Positions 1-6,973 of a stretch of DNA of 42,541 bases are shown piece by piece. How positions within the stretch are numbered: the first letter of the stretch is position 1; every line of letters starts with the position of its first letter. The DNA comes from Flavobacteriaceae bacterium (GTDB lineage: Bacteria > Bacteroidota > Bacteroidia > Flavobacteriales > Flavobacteriaceae), in assembly GCA_947451525.1 (NCBI GenBank), contig CANFZM010000023.1, positions 1-42,541 of the forward strand. The letters are read 5' to 3'. The translations under genes and the position numbers were made by a program. The notes under the pieces were generated by a model. That model made no database searches. It was given only the letters and a program-made list of their open reading frames with translations, and had not been told where the DNA came from.

Positions 1-137
1 AAGTGGATTATCCTAATGTTCACAATATCATCTATGATGTATTTCGCCCCGACACAATTTGGCAACTTGGTTTTGTTTATCAATTGTTACTATTTCAAAG
101 ATACATATTTCATATTTTTATTTCATTACAAAGATAT

Positions 138-207
138 GAGCCCCGATTGCAGCAGGTATCCTTTATTGTTTTTCTTTAAAACAATAAAGATACTGCGTAA
201 AGCGGGA
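138..207 (-). repeat. Intergenic hairpin repeat, copy 1
   Basis: Read on the minus strand this begins CCCGC and ends ATCGGGGCTC, with a hairpin between (ATCTTTATTGTTTT / AAAACAATAAAGGAT). The same arrangement of ends recurs at 24528-24613 and 33422-33487 on the plus strand. It lies downstream of the minus-strand etfA, in the same orientation as that gene. The rest of 1-257 shows no convincing gene. Confidence 0.6.
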
Positions 208-257
208 ATGGCCATTGCAAATAAACAAAAAGTTTCGCTTTTAATAACTCTAATATA

Positions 258-294
258 CAAAAAAAAAGCCGTCTAAAAATAATTTTGACGGCTT
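258..294 (-). terminator. Intrinsic terminator of etfA
   Basis: AAGCCGTC (266-273) pairs with GACGGCTT (287-294). AT pairs in the loop extend the stem. On the minus strand the stem is followed by a run of T (A-run at 258-267 on the plus strand). It sits 25 bases past the etfA stop codon. Confidence 0.8.
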
Positions 295-318
295 ATTGAA
301 GTGTGATTTATTTTGTTA

Positions 319-1287
319 TTAAGAATTCTGTGCTTTGAATTCTTTTAGTTTTTGCGTCAAACGAGGCACAATATCGAAAGCATCACCAACAATTCCGTAA
401 TCGGCAACTTTAAAGAAAGGCGCTTCGGGATCGGTATTGATGACTAATTTAACTTTAGAAGAGTTGATTCCTGCGATGTGCTGTATGGCTCCCGAGATAC
501 CAATGGCAATGTATAAATTGGTTGCAACGGGTTTTCCGGTTTGGCCAACGTGCTCACTGTGAGGACGCCATCCTAGATCGGAAACGGGTTTGGAACAAGC
601 GGTTGCAGCACCAAGAACGGAGGCTAATTCTTCTAGCATTCCCCAATTTTCTGGGCCTTTCAATCCGCGTCCACCAGAAACTACGGTGTCGGCATCGGCA
701 ATAGTAACTTTTCCAGAAGATTTTTCAACGGATTCTACTTTTACAGAAAAATCGGCATCGTTTAAAGTTGGAGCAAAATCTTCTTCGGTTGGTGTAGAAG
801 CATTTTCTACCAATCCGAAAGAGTTTTTCCCTATGGAAAGTACTTTAATATCGGTTGCAATTTCGGTAATATTGAATGCTTTGTTAGAAAAAGCAGTTCT
901 TTTTACTTGAAATGGTGCAGTTGAGATAGGCAATCCTACTACGTTGGGCGCGAATCCAGCGTCTAAACCTACAGCCACAAGGGGTGCAAGGTATAAACTA
1001 TCTGTGGTAGAAGATAGAACGATAACTTTCGAACCTTCTTTTTGTGCGGCTTGTTTTAGGATGTCGGCGTAGGCTTTGGCATTGAAATTGGCTAATTTAT
1101 CGTTAGACACTTTCAAAACTTTATCTACTCCGTAATTGGATAATTCGGAAACGTTTGCAATGTTTACCGTTACTGCTGTAACTGTGGTGCCAAGAGATTC
1201 GGCAACTTTTTTAGCATAAGAAGCCAATTCAAAAGCAACTTTTTTGAATTTTCCGTCTGCGGATTCTGCGTATATTAATAATGACAT
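319..1287 (-). CDS. etfA: Electron transfer flavoprotein subunit alpha
   Basis: This is the FAD-carrying alpha subunit of electron transfer flavoprotein. It accepts electrons from acyl-CoA dehydrogenases in the cytoplasm and passes them to the respiratory chain. The protein has 322 residues, the normal length for the family. The N-terminal half is the Rossmann-like domain. The C-terminal third carries the family's FAD-binding features: GGRGLKGPENW near residue 205, GQTGKPVATNLYIAIGISGA near 250, and the ending with NTDPEAPFFKVADYGIVGD. It is transcribed after etfB, separated by 132 bases of duplicated low-complexity sequence. An acyl-CoA dehydrogenase that could feed it lies at 39953-41122. 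The start is ATG with no Shine-Dalgarno, as usual in this phylum. Confidence 0.95.
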   Translation of the reverse strand: MSLLIYAESADGKFKKVAFELASYAKKVAESLGTTVTAVTVNIANVSELSNYGVDKVLKVSNDKLANFNAKAYADILKQAAQKEGSKVIVLSSTTDSLYLAPLVAVGLDAGFAPNVVGLPISTAPFQVKRTAFSNKAFNITEIATDIKVLSIGKNSFGLVENASTPTEEDFAPTLNDADFSVKVESVEKSSGKVTIADADTVVSGGRGLKGPENWGMLEELASVLGAATACSKPVSDLGWRPHSEHVGQTGKPVATNLYIAIGISGAIQHIAGINSSKVKLVINTDPEAPFFKVADYGIVGDAFDIVPRLTQKLKEFKAQNS

Positions 1288-1419
1288 TTTTTTTTGTTTA
1301 AAGTTTAAAGTTTCAGGTTTAAAGTTTTACAACTGAACACTGAATACTGGTTTTTTTGTTTAAAGTTTAAAGTTTCAGGTTTTACAACTGAACACTGAAC
1401 ACTGAGAACTGAACACTGA
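1288..1419. repeat. Imperfect tandem duplication with CTGAACA units between etfB and etfA
   Basis: About 55-60 bases are present twice. Each copy starts with a T-run then GTTTAAAGTTTAAAGTTTC and ends ACAACTGAACACTGAA. Copy one spans about 1288-1350 and copy two 1351-1404. The second copy runs into further ACTGAAC units that reach the etfB stop codon. The same 7-base unit recurs at 25600-25625. No promoter or ORF is seen here. Confidence 0.8.
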
Positions 1420-2166
1420 TTAAATAACCTTCGCTTCGTTGTGTAATAAGTTGATTAATTCGTCTAGATTGTCTGCAGCAACTAATTTTACTGCTGATTT
1501 AGCAGCGGGTTTTTCAAATTTCACAATTTTAGTTTGGTTGTTGGCTGCAACGGGTTCTAAAACTGTGAGTACTTTGGTCCTTGCTGTCATGATACCACGC
1601 ATATTAGGAATACGAAGGTCTTTTTCTTCTACCAAACCTTTTTGTCCACCAATGATTAATGGTAAACTAGCAGAAATAATTTCTTTTCCACCATCAATTT
1701 CTCTTGCTGCTTTGGCAGAAGTTCCGTCAACGGTAATTTCAGTACAGGAATTTACAAAGTTGTAGTTCAATAATCCGGCTAACATTCCGGGAACCATTCC
1801 GCCATTGTAATCTAGGGATTCTTTACCACAAATAACTAAATCGTAAGCACCGATTTTAATGACTTCGGCTAGTTGCTTGGCAACAAAAAAACCATCGGTA
1901 GGAACTGCGTTTACTCGGATTGCTTCATTAGCACCAATGGCTAAGGCTTTTCTTAAAGTAGGTTCGGTATCGGCACCACCAACATTTACCACGGTAACGG
2001 TTGCGCCTTGTTGTTCTTGAAACCAAATTGCTCTGGTTAAACCAAATTCATCATTTGGATTAATTACATACTGAACTCCATTGGTATCAAACTCGGAATC
2101 GCCATTGACAAAGTTGATTTTGGAAGTAGTATCGGGCACGTGGCTGATGCAAACTAATATTTTCAT
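1420..2166 (-). CDS. etfB: Electron transfer flavoprotein subunit beta
   Basis: This is the AMP-binding beta subunit that forms the ETF heterodimer with EtfA. It has 248 residues, the expected length. Family features include the N-terminal MKILVCISHVPDT, a segment NPNDEFGLTRAIW near residue 37, the stretch VICGKESLDYNGGMVPGMLA near 110, and the late LRIPNMRGIMTARTK. It is the first gene of the etfB-etfA minus-strand pair and diverges from pdhB across 263 bases. A TACTTTTA sequence on the minus strand near 2198-2205 resembles the -7 box except at its last base, so the promoter is only suggested. Confidence 0.95.
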   Translation of the reverse strand: MKILVCISHVPDTTSKINFVNGDSEFDTNGVQYVINPNDEFGLTRAIWFQEQQGATVTVVNVGGADTEPTLRKALAIGANEAIRVNAVPTDGFFVAKQLAEVIKIGAYDLVICGKESLDYNGGMVPGMLAGLLNYNFVNSCTEITVDGTSAKAAREIDGGKEIISASLPLIIGGQKGLVEEKDLRIPNMRGIMTARTKVLTVLEPVAANNQTKIVKFEKPAAKSAVKLVAADNLDELINLLHNEAKVI

Positions 2167-2388
2167 TCTATATTTTTTTAAAAAGTTTTTTCTGACTGTA
2201 AAAGTATAAAATATATTTCTAATTTTTATATGCGTGCATAATATATTTAAAAAAAGTTCACTATTACATCGATTTCGCTGAGGATAGTTTTTGGTAAACG
2301 AATAGAAATGAATTTTCTAAAATTTAGAAGTGCTGCAGATCAATGATATTATTTAAGTTTAATATGTTTTTTTATCATTTTTAATTTT

Positions 2389-2396
2389 TACTTTTG
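2389..2396 (+). promoter_or_regulatory. Likely -7 promoter box of pdhB
   Basis: TACTTTTG matches the Bacteroidota -7 consensus TAnnTTTG and lies 33 bases before the ATG at 2430. No clear TTTG -33 box is seen at the usual spacing. The rest of the 2167-2429 gap is AT-rich with no further feature seen. Confidence 0.6.
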
Positions 2397-2429
2397 CTAT
2401 CCAAAATTGATTTAAAGAAAAATTTATAT

Positions 2430-3407
2430 ATGAGAACGATACAATTTAGAGAAGCAATTTGTGAAGCAATGAGTGAAGAAATGCGTCGCGATGAATCAGT
2501 ATATTTAATGGGTGAGGAAGTTGCCGAATACAATGGCGCTTACAAAGCATCTAAAGGTATGCTAGACGAATTCGGACCAAAACGTGTTATTGATACTCCA
2601 ATTGCAGAATTAGGTTTTGCCGGAATTGCAGTAGGTTCTGCAATGAATGGTTGTCGTCCTATTGTAGAATACATGACGTTCAATTTCTCGTTAGTAGGTA
2701 TTGATCAAATAATTAACAATGCTGCTAAAATGCGTCAAATGTCTGCTGGACAATTTCCAATGCCAATGGTTTTTCGTGGACCAACTGCTTCTGCAGGACA
2801 ATTAGGCGCTACCCACTCGCAAGCATTTGAAAACTGGTTTGCTAATACACCAGGTCTTAAAGTTGTTGTTCCTTCAACAGTTTATGATGCTAAGGGTTTG
2901 TTGAAAGCGGCTATTCGCGATAACGATCCAGTTATTTTTATGGAAAGTGAGCAAATGTATGGGGATAAAGGAGAAGTTCCAGAAGGAGATTATATTATTC
3001 CGCTTGGAGTTGCCGATATTAAAAGAGCAGGTACCGATGTAACTATTGTTTCATTCGGAAAAATAATAAAAGAAGCACATATTGCTGCCGATGAATTGGC
3101 TAAAGAAGGAATTTCTTGTGAAATTATCGATTTAAGAACCGTTCGCCCATTAGATTATGATGCAATTATCAATTCGGTTAAAAAAACCAATCGTTTGGTA
3201 GTTCTTGAAGAAGCTTGGCCTTTTGCAAGTGTAGCTTCAGAAATTGCATATATGGTTCAAGACAAAGCATTCGATTTTCTAGATGCTCCAGTACAAAGAA
3301 TCACTACTGCCGATACACCTGCACCTTATTCTCCAACTTTATTAAAGGAATGGTTACCAAATGCATCCGATGTTGTTAAAGCTGTCAAAAAAGTTATGTA
3401 TAAATAA
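2430..3407 (+). CDS. pdhB: Pyruvate dehydrogenase E1 component subunit beta
   Basis: This is the beta subunit of the thiamine-diphosphate-dependent E1 of a 2-oxo acid dehydrogenase complex, most likely pyruvate dehydrogenase, which makes acetyl-CoA. The protein has 325 residues with the family start MRTIQFREAICEAMSEEM, the YMTFNFSLVGIDQIINNAAK segment near 85, the RGPTASAGQLGATHSQ loop near 120, and IIDLRTVRPLDYDAI near 240. I chose the ATG at 2430. The frame is open from a TTG at 2394, but that codon overlaps the promoter box and adds twelve residues absent from the family. The alpha subunit is not in the window. A branched-chain 2-oxo acid E1 beta is a less likely alternative. Confidence 0.93.
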   Translation: MRTIQFREAICEAMSEEMRRDESVYLMGEEVAEYNGAYKASKGMLDEFGPKRVIDTPIAELGFAGIAVGSAMNGCRPIVEYMTFNFSLVGIDQIINNAAKMRQMSAGQFPMPMVFRGPTASAGQLGATHSQAFENWFANTPGLKVVVPSTVYDAKGLLKAAIRDNDPVIFMESEQMYGDKGEVPEGDYIIPLGVADIKRAGTDVTIVSFGKIIKEAHIAADELAKEGISCEIIDLRTVRPLDYDAIINSVKKTNRLVVLEEAWPFASVASEIAYMVQDKAFDFLDAPVQRITTADTPAPYSPTLLKEWLPNASDVVKAVKKVMYK

Positions 3408-3426
3408 TAATTATCTATTATATTTG

Positions 3427-3464
3427 AAGCTTCATCGGAGAAATCTAGATGAAGCTTTTTTTTT
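3427..3464 (+). terminator. Intrinsic terminator of pdhB
   Basis: AAGCTTCATC (3427-3436) pairs perfectly with GATGAAGCTT (3448-3457) across an 11-base loop and is followed by a T-run. It ends 21 bases before the next gene. Confidence 0.88.
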
Positions 3465-3485
3465 AAAATTCAAGATTTATTTAGC

Positions 3486-5972
3486 ATGTTGAAAAAATTA
3501 GTATTATCCTTTTTGTTTGTGTTCAGCTACACAACAATTCTTTTTGCTCAAACTAAAGTTGGCGGAGTGGTTTTGGATAAAAAAAACCAACCCATTTCCT
3601 ACGCTAATATTCTTTTCAAGGGTTCTAATGAAGGAACTGTCAGCGATGAAAATGGTAAGTTTTATTTAGAATCTAGTAAAACCTATTCTACAATTTCAGT
3701 AGCATTCGTTGGATTTACTACAAGGGATATTTCTCTAACCAAATCAGTGAACTATAACATGAAAATTGTTCTAGAGGGCGAAATAGAGTTACAAGAAGTA
3801 GTAATCTTTAGAGGAAAAACTTCTAAAAAGAACAATCCCGCATTGGCAATATTGAGAAAAATTTGGGAACGCAAAAGAAAAAATGGTTTGCGAATTTTTA
3901 ACCAATACCAATATGAAAAATACGAAAAAATTGAATTTGATTTAAATACTATTGACAGCGCTTTTATGAAAAGTAAAGTCTTTAAAGGGATGGAATTTGT
4001 TTTCAATAAAATGGATACTTCTAAGGTTACCGGAAAAACCTATTTGCCTATTTTTATTAACGAATCGTTGTATGACGTATATGGCGATAATAAAATTAAT
4101 AAAGAAAAATCTATTCTTAAAGCTAATAAAAATTCCGGATTAAGTAATGGCGAGGGTGTAAATACCTTTATGAAAGATTTATACAACGATTACAACATTT
4201 ACAATAATCATCTTACCTTTTTTGATAAAAGTTTTACAAGTCCACTATCCACAACAGGAATTGATGTCTATAATTATGTGCTTCGCGACAGTGCTTTTGT
4301 AGATAAAAAATGGTGTTATAATATTGATTTTTATCCAAGAAGAAAAAACGAATTGACTTTTAAAGGCGATTTTTGGGTGAATGATTCCACTTTTGCTATC
4401 AAAACAATTAACATGGCAGTTTCTAAAAGCGCCAATATTAACTGGGTGAAAGACATTTATATCGAACAAGAATTTGACGTGCAAAACGACTCAGTTTTCT
4501 TGTTGACGAGAGATTATATGATGTCGGATTTTGCTTTCAGCAAAAAAGAAGAAGCAAAAGGAGTTTATGGAAAACGAACCACTTTGTTTAGAAATCATAA
4601 ATTTAATGAAACCAAACCTGAGAAATTTTATAAAGAAGAAGTGAATTTTGTAGACAATGCAGTATTTACTAAAGACAATGACTATTGGGAAAAACATCGT
4701 TTCGAAAAATTAAATAAAGATGAGGTTGGTGTTTATAAAATGCTAGATACTCTTAAAACCGTTAAGAAATTCAAGCAAATGTATAATTTCGTTACGGTAT
4801 TAGGTAGCGGATATATTAATTATAATAATTTTGATTTTGGTCCGATTTTTTCCACCTTCGGGTATAATGTAGTGGAAGGTTGGCGTTTAAGAGTAGGGGG
4901 TAGAACCTACTTTGGCCACAACGATAAATGGCGTTTACAAGGCTATACAGCTTATGGTTTTCTAGACAATAAATTTAAATATGGATTGTCTGGAAAATGG
5001 ATGATTGACACCAAAAACAGAATTATTATTTCAGGGGGAAACAGAAGAGATATTGAACAAATTGGGGCAAGTTTAACAACAACTAGTGACGTTTTAGGTA
5101 GAAGTTATGCTTCGTCTAGTGTGTTTAGTTCTGGTAATAACGGGAAATTAACCAATATCAATTTATCCACTGCTTCCATTGAAATTGAACCTGTAAAAAA
5201 TTTAACTTTCGAAACAGGATTTTCTTATAGAACCTTAGAATCGGCATCGTCTACATTTAGTTTAGATTATTATGCCGATGATACCTACACCACTACTAAA
5301 AGTTTGGTAAAACAATCGGAAGTGAATCTACAAGTAGAGTATACTCCGAACAAAAAAAGTTCCGGTTACGGAGTAGAACGATCTATTGTGGATAACCCAT
5401 ATAGTAGGATTTTCGTCAATTACAGCCAAGGGTTTAAGGGTTTAATGCATAGTGATTTTGATTATAGCAGGCTGCAATTATATTACAAGCAACCAATATT
5501 AATTGGGCCGCTAGGAAGAACTAATCTTACTATGGAATTAGGTAAAACTTTTGGGCAAGTACCGTTAGGGTTAATGAGTGTAATTCCGGGTAATCAAACT
5601 TATTTTGTTATCGGAAATACCTTTAGCAACTTAAATTTCTACGAATTTGTATCCGATAGATATGCTACTTTGCAATGGGAGCACAATTTTCAAGGCCGAT
5701 TGTTCTCAAGAATTCCAATTATGAAAAAACTAAATTGGAGAGAAATTATTGGAGCAAGAACCGTTTATGGCGATATTTCTAACGAAAATAAACTACTAAA
5801 TGCTTCTGGATTAATCTACAAAGCACCAACAACTCCCTATTGGGAATACAGCGTTGGAATTGGAAACATTTTCAAAGTTTTTAGAATAGACGCCAGTTTT
5901 AGAGGAAATTATAGAGACGTTCCAGGAACCAATAATTTCACTATCAAAGGCCAATTTGGATTTTATTTCTAG
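3486..5972 (+). CDS. DUF5686 / carboxypeptidase-regulatory-like outer membrane protein
   Basis: This is a large predicted outer-membrane protein of 828 residues, of a Bacteroidota-specific type with unknown function. Residues 1-22 form a signal peptide ending in FAQ. Residues 24-108 form a carboxypeptidase-regulatory-like (CarboxypepD_reg) beta-sandwich, with the VVLDKKNQPISYANILFKG start and SDENGKFYL motif. The remainder matches the DUF5686 pattern: a charged region around 120-400 and then a long series of amphipathic strands ending in the aromatic GQFGFYF, as expected of a beta-barrel. It stands alone between two strong 3' structures. The family's role, possibly surface or envelope maintenance, is unknown. 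No catalytic motif is seen. Confidence 0.82.
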   Translation: MLKKLVLSFLFVFSYTTILFAQTKVGGVVLDKKNQPISYANILFKGSNEGTVSDENGKFYLESSKTYSTISVAFVGFTTRDISLTKSVNYNMKIVLEGEIELQEVVIFRGKTSKKNNPALAILRKIWERKRKNGLRIFNQYQYEKYEKIEFDLNTIDSAFMKSKVFKGMEFVFNKMDTSKVTGKTYLPIFINESLYDVYGDNKINKEKSILKANKNSGLSNGEGVNTFMKDLYNDYNIYNNHLTFFDKSFTSPLSTTGIDVYNYVLRDSAFVDKKWCYNIDFYPRRKNELTFKGDFWVNDSTFAIKTINMAVSKSANINWVKDIYIEQEFDVQNDSVFLLTRDYMMSDFAFSKKEEAKGVYGKRTTLFRNHKFNETKPEKFYKEEVNFVDNAVFTKDNDYWEKHRFEKLNKDEVGVYKMLDTLKTVKKFKQMYNFVTVLGSGYINYNNFDFGPIFSTFGYNVVEGWRLRVGGRTYFGHNDKWRLQGYTAYGFLDNKFKYGLSGKWMIDTKNRIIISGGNRRDIEQIGASLTTTSDVLGRSYASSSVFSSGNNGKLTNINLSTASIEIEPVKNLTFETGFSYRTLESASSTFSLDYYADDTYTTTKSLVKQSEVNLQVEYTPNKKSSGYGVERSIVDNPYSRIFVNYSQGFKGLMHSDFDYSRLQLYYKQPILIGPLGRTNLTMELGKTFGQVPLGLMSVIPGNQTYFVIGNTFSNLNFYEFVSDRYATLQWEHNFQGRLFSRIPIMKKLNWREIIGARTVYGDISNENKLLNASGLIYKAPTTPYWEYSVGIGNIFKVFRIDASFRGNYRDVPGTNNFTIKGQFGFYF

Positions 5973-6019
5973 CTTCCGAAGCAATTTGAAGCTATTCCAG
6001 CTATTCATTACAAGTCCTC

Positions 6020-6127
6020 ACTATGAAAAGTGTTTTTCTATAGCCTAAAAAGAGCTTCCTTTGGTCGCTTTTTTATGCCAAGAAAAACTACTTTTCATAG
6101 TTCCGGGCTTTCCATTCCTATCTGGGC
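6020..6127 (+). repeat. Long near-perfect hairpin with a repeat-like tail
   Basis: A left arm (6020-6055, starting ACTATGAAAAGT) pairs with a right arm (6067-6101, ending ACTTTTCATAGT) with only a few mismatches around an 11-base loop. Immediately after it, CCGGGCTTTCCATTCC and TATCTGGGCTA resemble the right-hand end of the hairpin repeats at 24528 and 33422. It may be a divergent member of that family. It lies just past the stop of the preceding gene and could also end transcription. The rest of the 5973-6329 gap holds the palindrome and promoter listed separately. Confidence 0.6.
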
Positions 6128-6248
6128 TAAAAAACAATGCAACAAGAAATATCTTAACCTAACTTTTGCCTCTTTTTTCTTCCTCATTATTATCTATTAA
6201 AAAAAAGAGCAATAAAAAAACAAGATTGATTTTTTTTAGTGCGAATTA

Positions 6249-6262
6249 TTAGGAATTCCTAA
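6249..6262. promoter_or_regulatory. 14-base palindrome upstream of ppa
   Basis: TTAGGAATTCCTAA is a perfect palindrome lying 34 bases upstream of the ppa -7 box, just upstream of where the -33 region would fall. This is a plausible operator position. No binding protein can be named. Confidence 0.35.
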
Positions 6263-6296
6263 GCGGTTTTTCCCTACAAAATACTTAAGTATAGTT

Positions 6297-6304
6297 TATT
6301 TTTG
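6297..6304 (+). promoter_or_regulatory. Likely -7 promoter box of ppa
   Basis: TATTTTTG matches TAnnTTTG and lies 25 bases before the ppa ATG. A -33 TTTG is not evident. Confidence 0.6.
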
Positions 6305-6329
6305 CAGGTACAAACAAACATATAATAAA

Positions 6330-6860
6330 ATGACCGCAGCAAAACTTAAATCTTTCGATGTATTAATCGAAATACCAAGAGGAAGTAGAAATAAATACGA
6401 ATACGATTTCGAAATAAAACGCATGCGTTTTGACAGAATGCTATTCTCCTCCATGATGTACCCAGCCGATTATGGTTTTATTCCAGAAACTTTAGCCTTA
6501 GATGGTGATCCTTTAGATGTATTGGTTTTAATAAACGAGCCAACATTTCCAGGATGTGTAATGGAAGTGAAACCTATTGGAGTTTTTCACATGGCAGACG
6601 ATAAAGGTCCAGATGAAAAAATTATCTGTGTACCAGTTTCGGATCCAATTTGGAATTCTTTAGAAAATTTATCCGATATTAATCCCCATTTGTTGAAAGA
6701 AATCGAACATTTTTTTCAAGTATATAAGGATCTTGAAAATAAAATTGTTGATGTTGGAGGTTGGGGAGATTTAAAAGAAGCGCAAGACATCATTATAGAA
6801 TGTACCGAACGTTTTGAGCAAATTGAAAATAAACCCGAGGGATTATTCAGTATAAAGTAA
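6330..6860 (+). CDS. ppa: Inorganic pyrophosphatase (family I, soluble)
   Basis: This cytoplasmic enzyme hydrolyses pyrophosphate to two phosphates, pulling biosynthetic reactions forward. The 176 residues match bacterial family I enzymes. The N-terminal FDVLIEIPRGSRNKYE carries the conserved Glu and Arg. YPADYGFIPET lies near 44-54. The metal-binding signature DGDPLDVLVL spans 58-67 with its three Asp residues at 58, 60 and 63. It is directly followed by the membrane-bound pyrophosphatase gene hppA, but a terminator and a second promoter separate them, so they are probably separate transcripts. Confidence 0.95.
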   Translation: MTAAKLKSFDVLIEIPRGSRNKYEYDFEIKRMRFDRMLFSSMMYPADYGFIPETLALDGDPLDVLVLINEPTFPGCVMEVKPIGVFHMADDKGPDEKIICVPVSDPIWNSLENLSDINPHLLKEIEHFFQVYKDLENKIVDVGGWGDLKEAQDIIIECTERFEQIENKPEGLFSIK

Positions 6861-6881
6861 AATTTTAGACCAAAAAATGAG

Positions 6882-6915
6882 AAAGCAATATTTTGAAAAG
6901 AATATTGCTTTTTTT
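6882..6915 (+). terminator. Intrinsic terminator of ppa
   Basis: AAAGCAATATT (6882-6892) pairs perfectly with AATATTGCTTT (6901-6911) around an 8-base loop, followed by T residues. A TTG at 6893 that could extend the next frame lies inside this loop, which argues against using it as a start. Confidence 0.85.
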
Positions 6916-6932
6916 ATTTATTAATGTTTTGT

Positions 6933-6940
6933 TATATTTG
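6933..6940 (+). promoter_or_regulatory. Likely -7 promoter box of hppA
   Basis: TATATTTG matches TAnnTTTG and is 33 bases upstream of the ATG at 6974. A TTG at 6905-6907 is about 25 bases further upstream, a little beyond the usual spacing. Confidence 0.6.
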
Positions 6941-6973
6941 CACACAATTTATTTAATAATTAATAAATATTAT

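Noticed and set aside
16..276. Open frame of 86 codons at the left edge
   Set aside because: It has low-complexity, non-family-like composition and runs through the hairpin repeat at 138-207 and into the etfA terminator. It is most likely chance.
2394..2429. Upstream TTG start for pdhB
   Set aside because: It overlaps the likely -7 box and adds residues not found in the family. ATG 2430 is preferred.
6893..6973. Upstream TTG start for hppA
   Set aside because: It lies in the loop of the ppa terminator and adds an extra hydrophobic stretch. ATG 6974 sits just after a -7 box.
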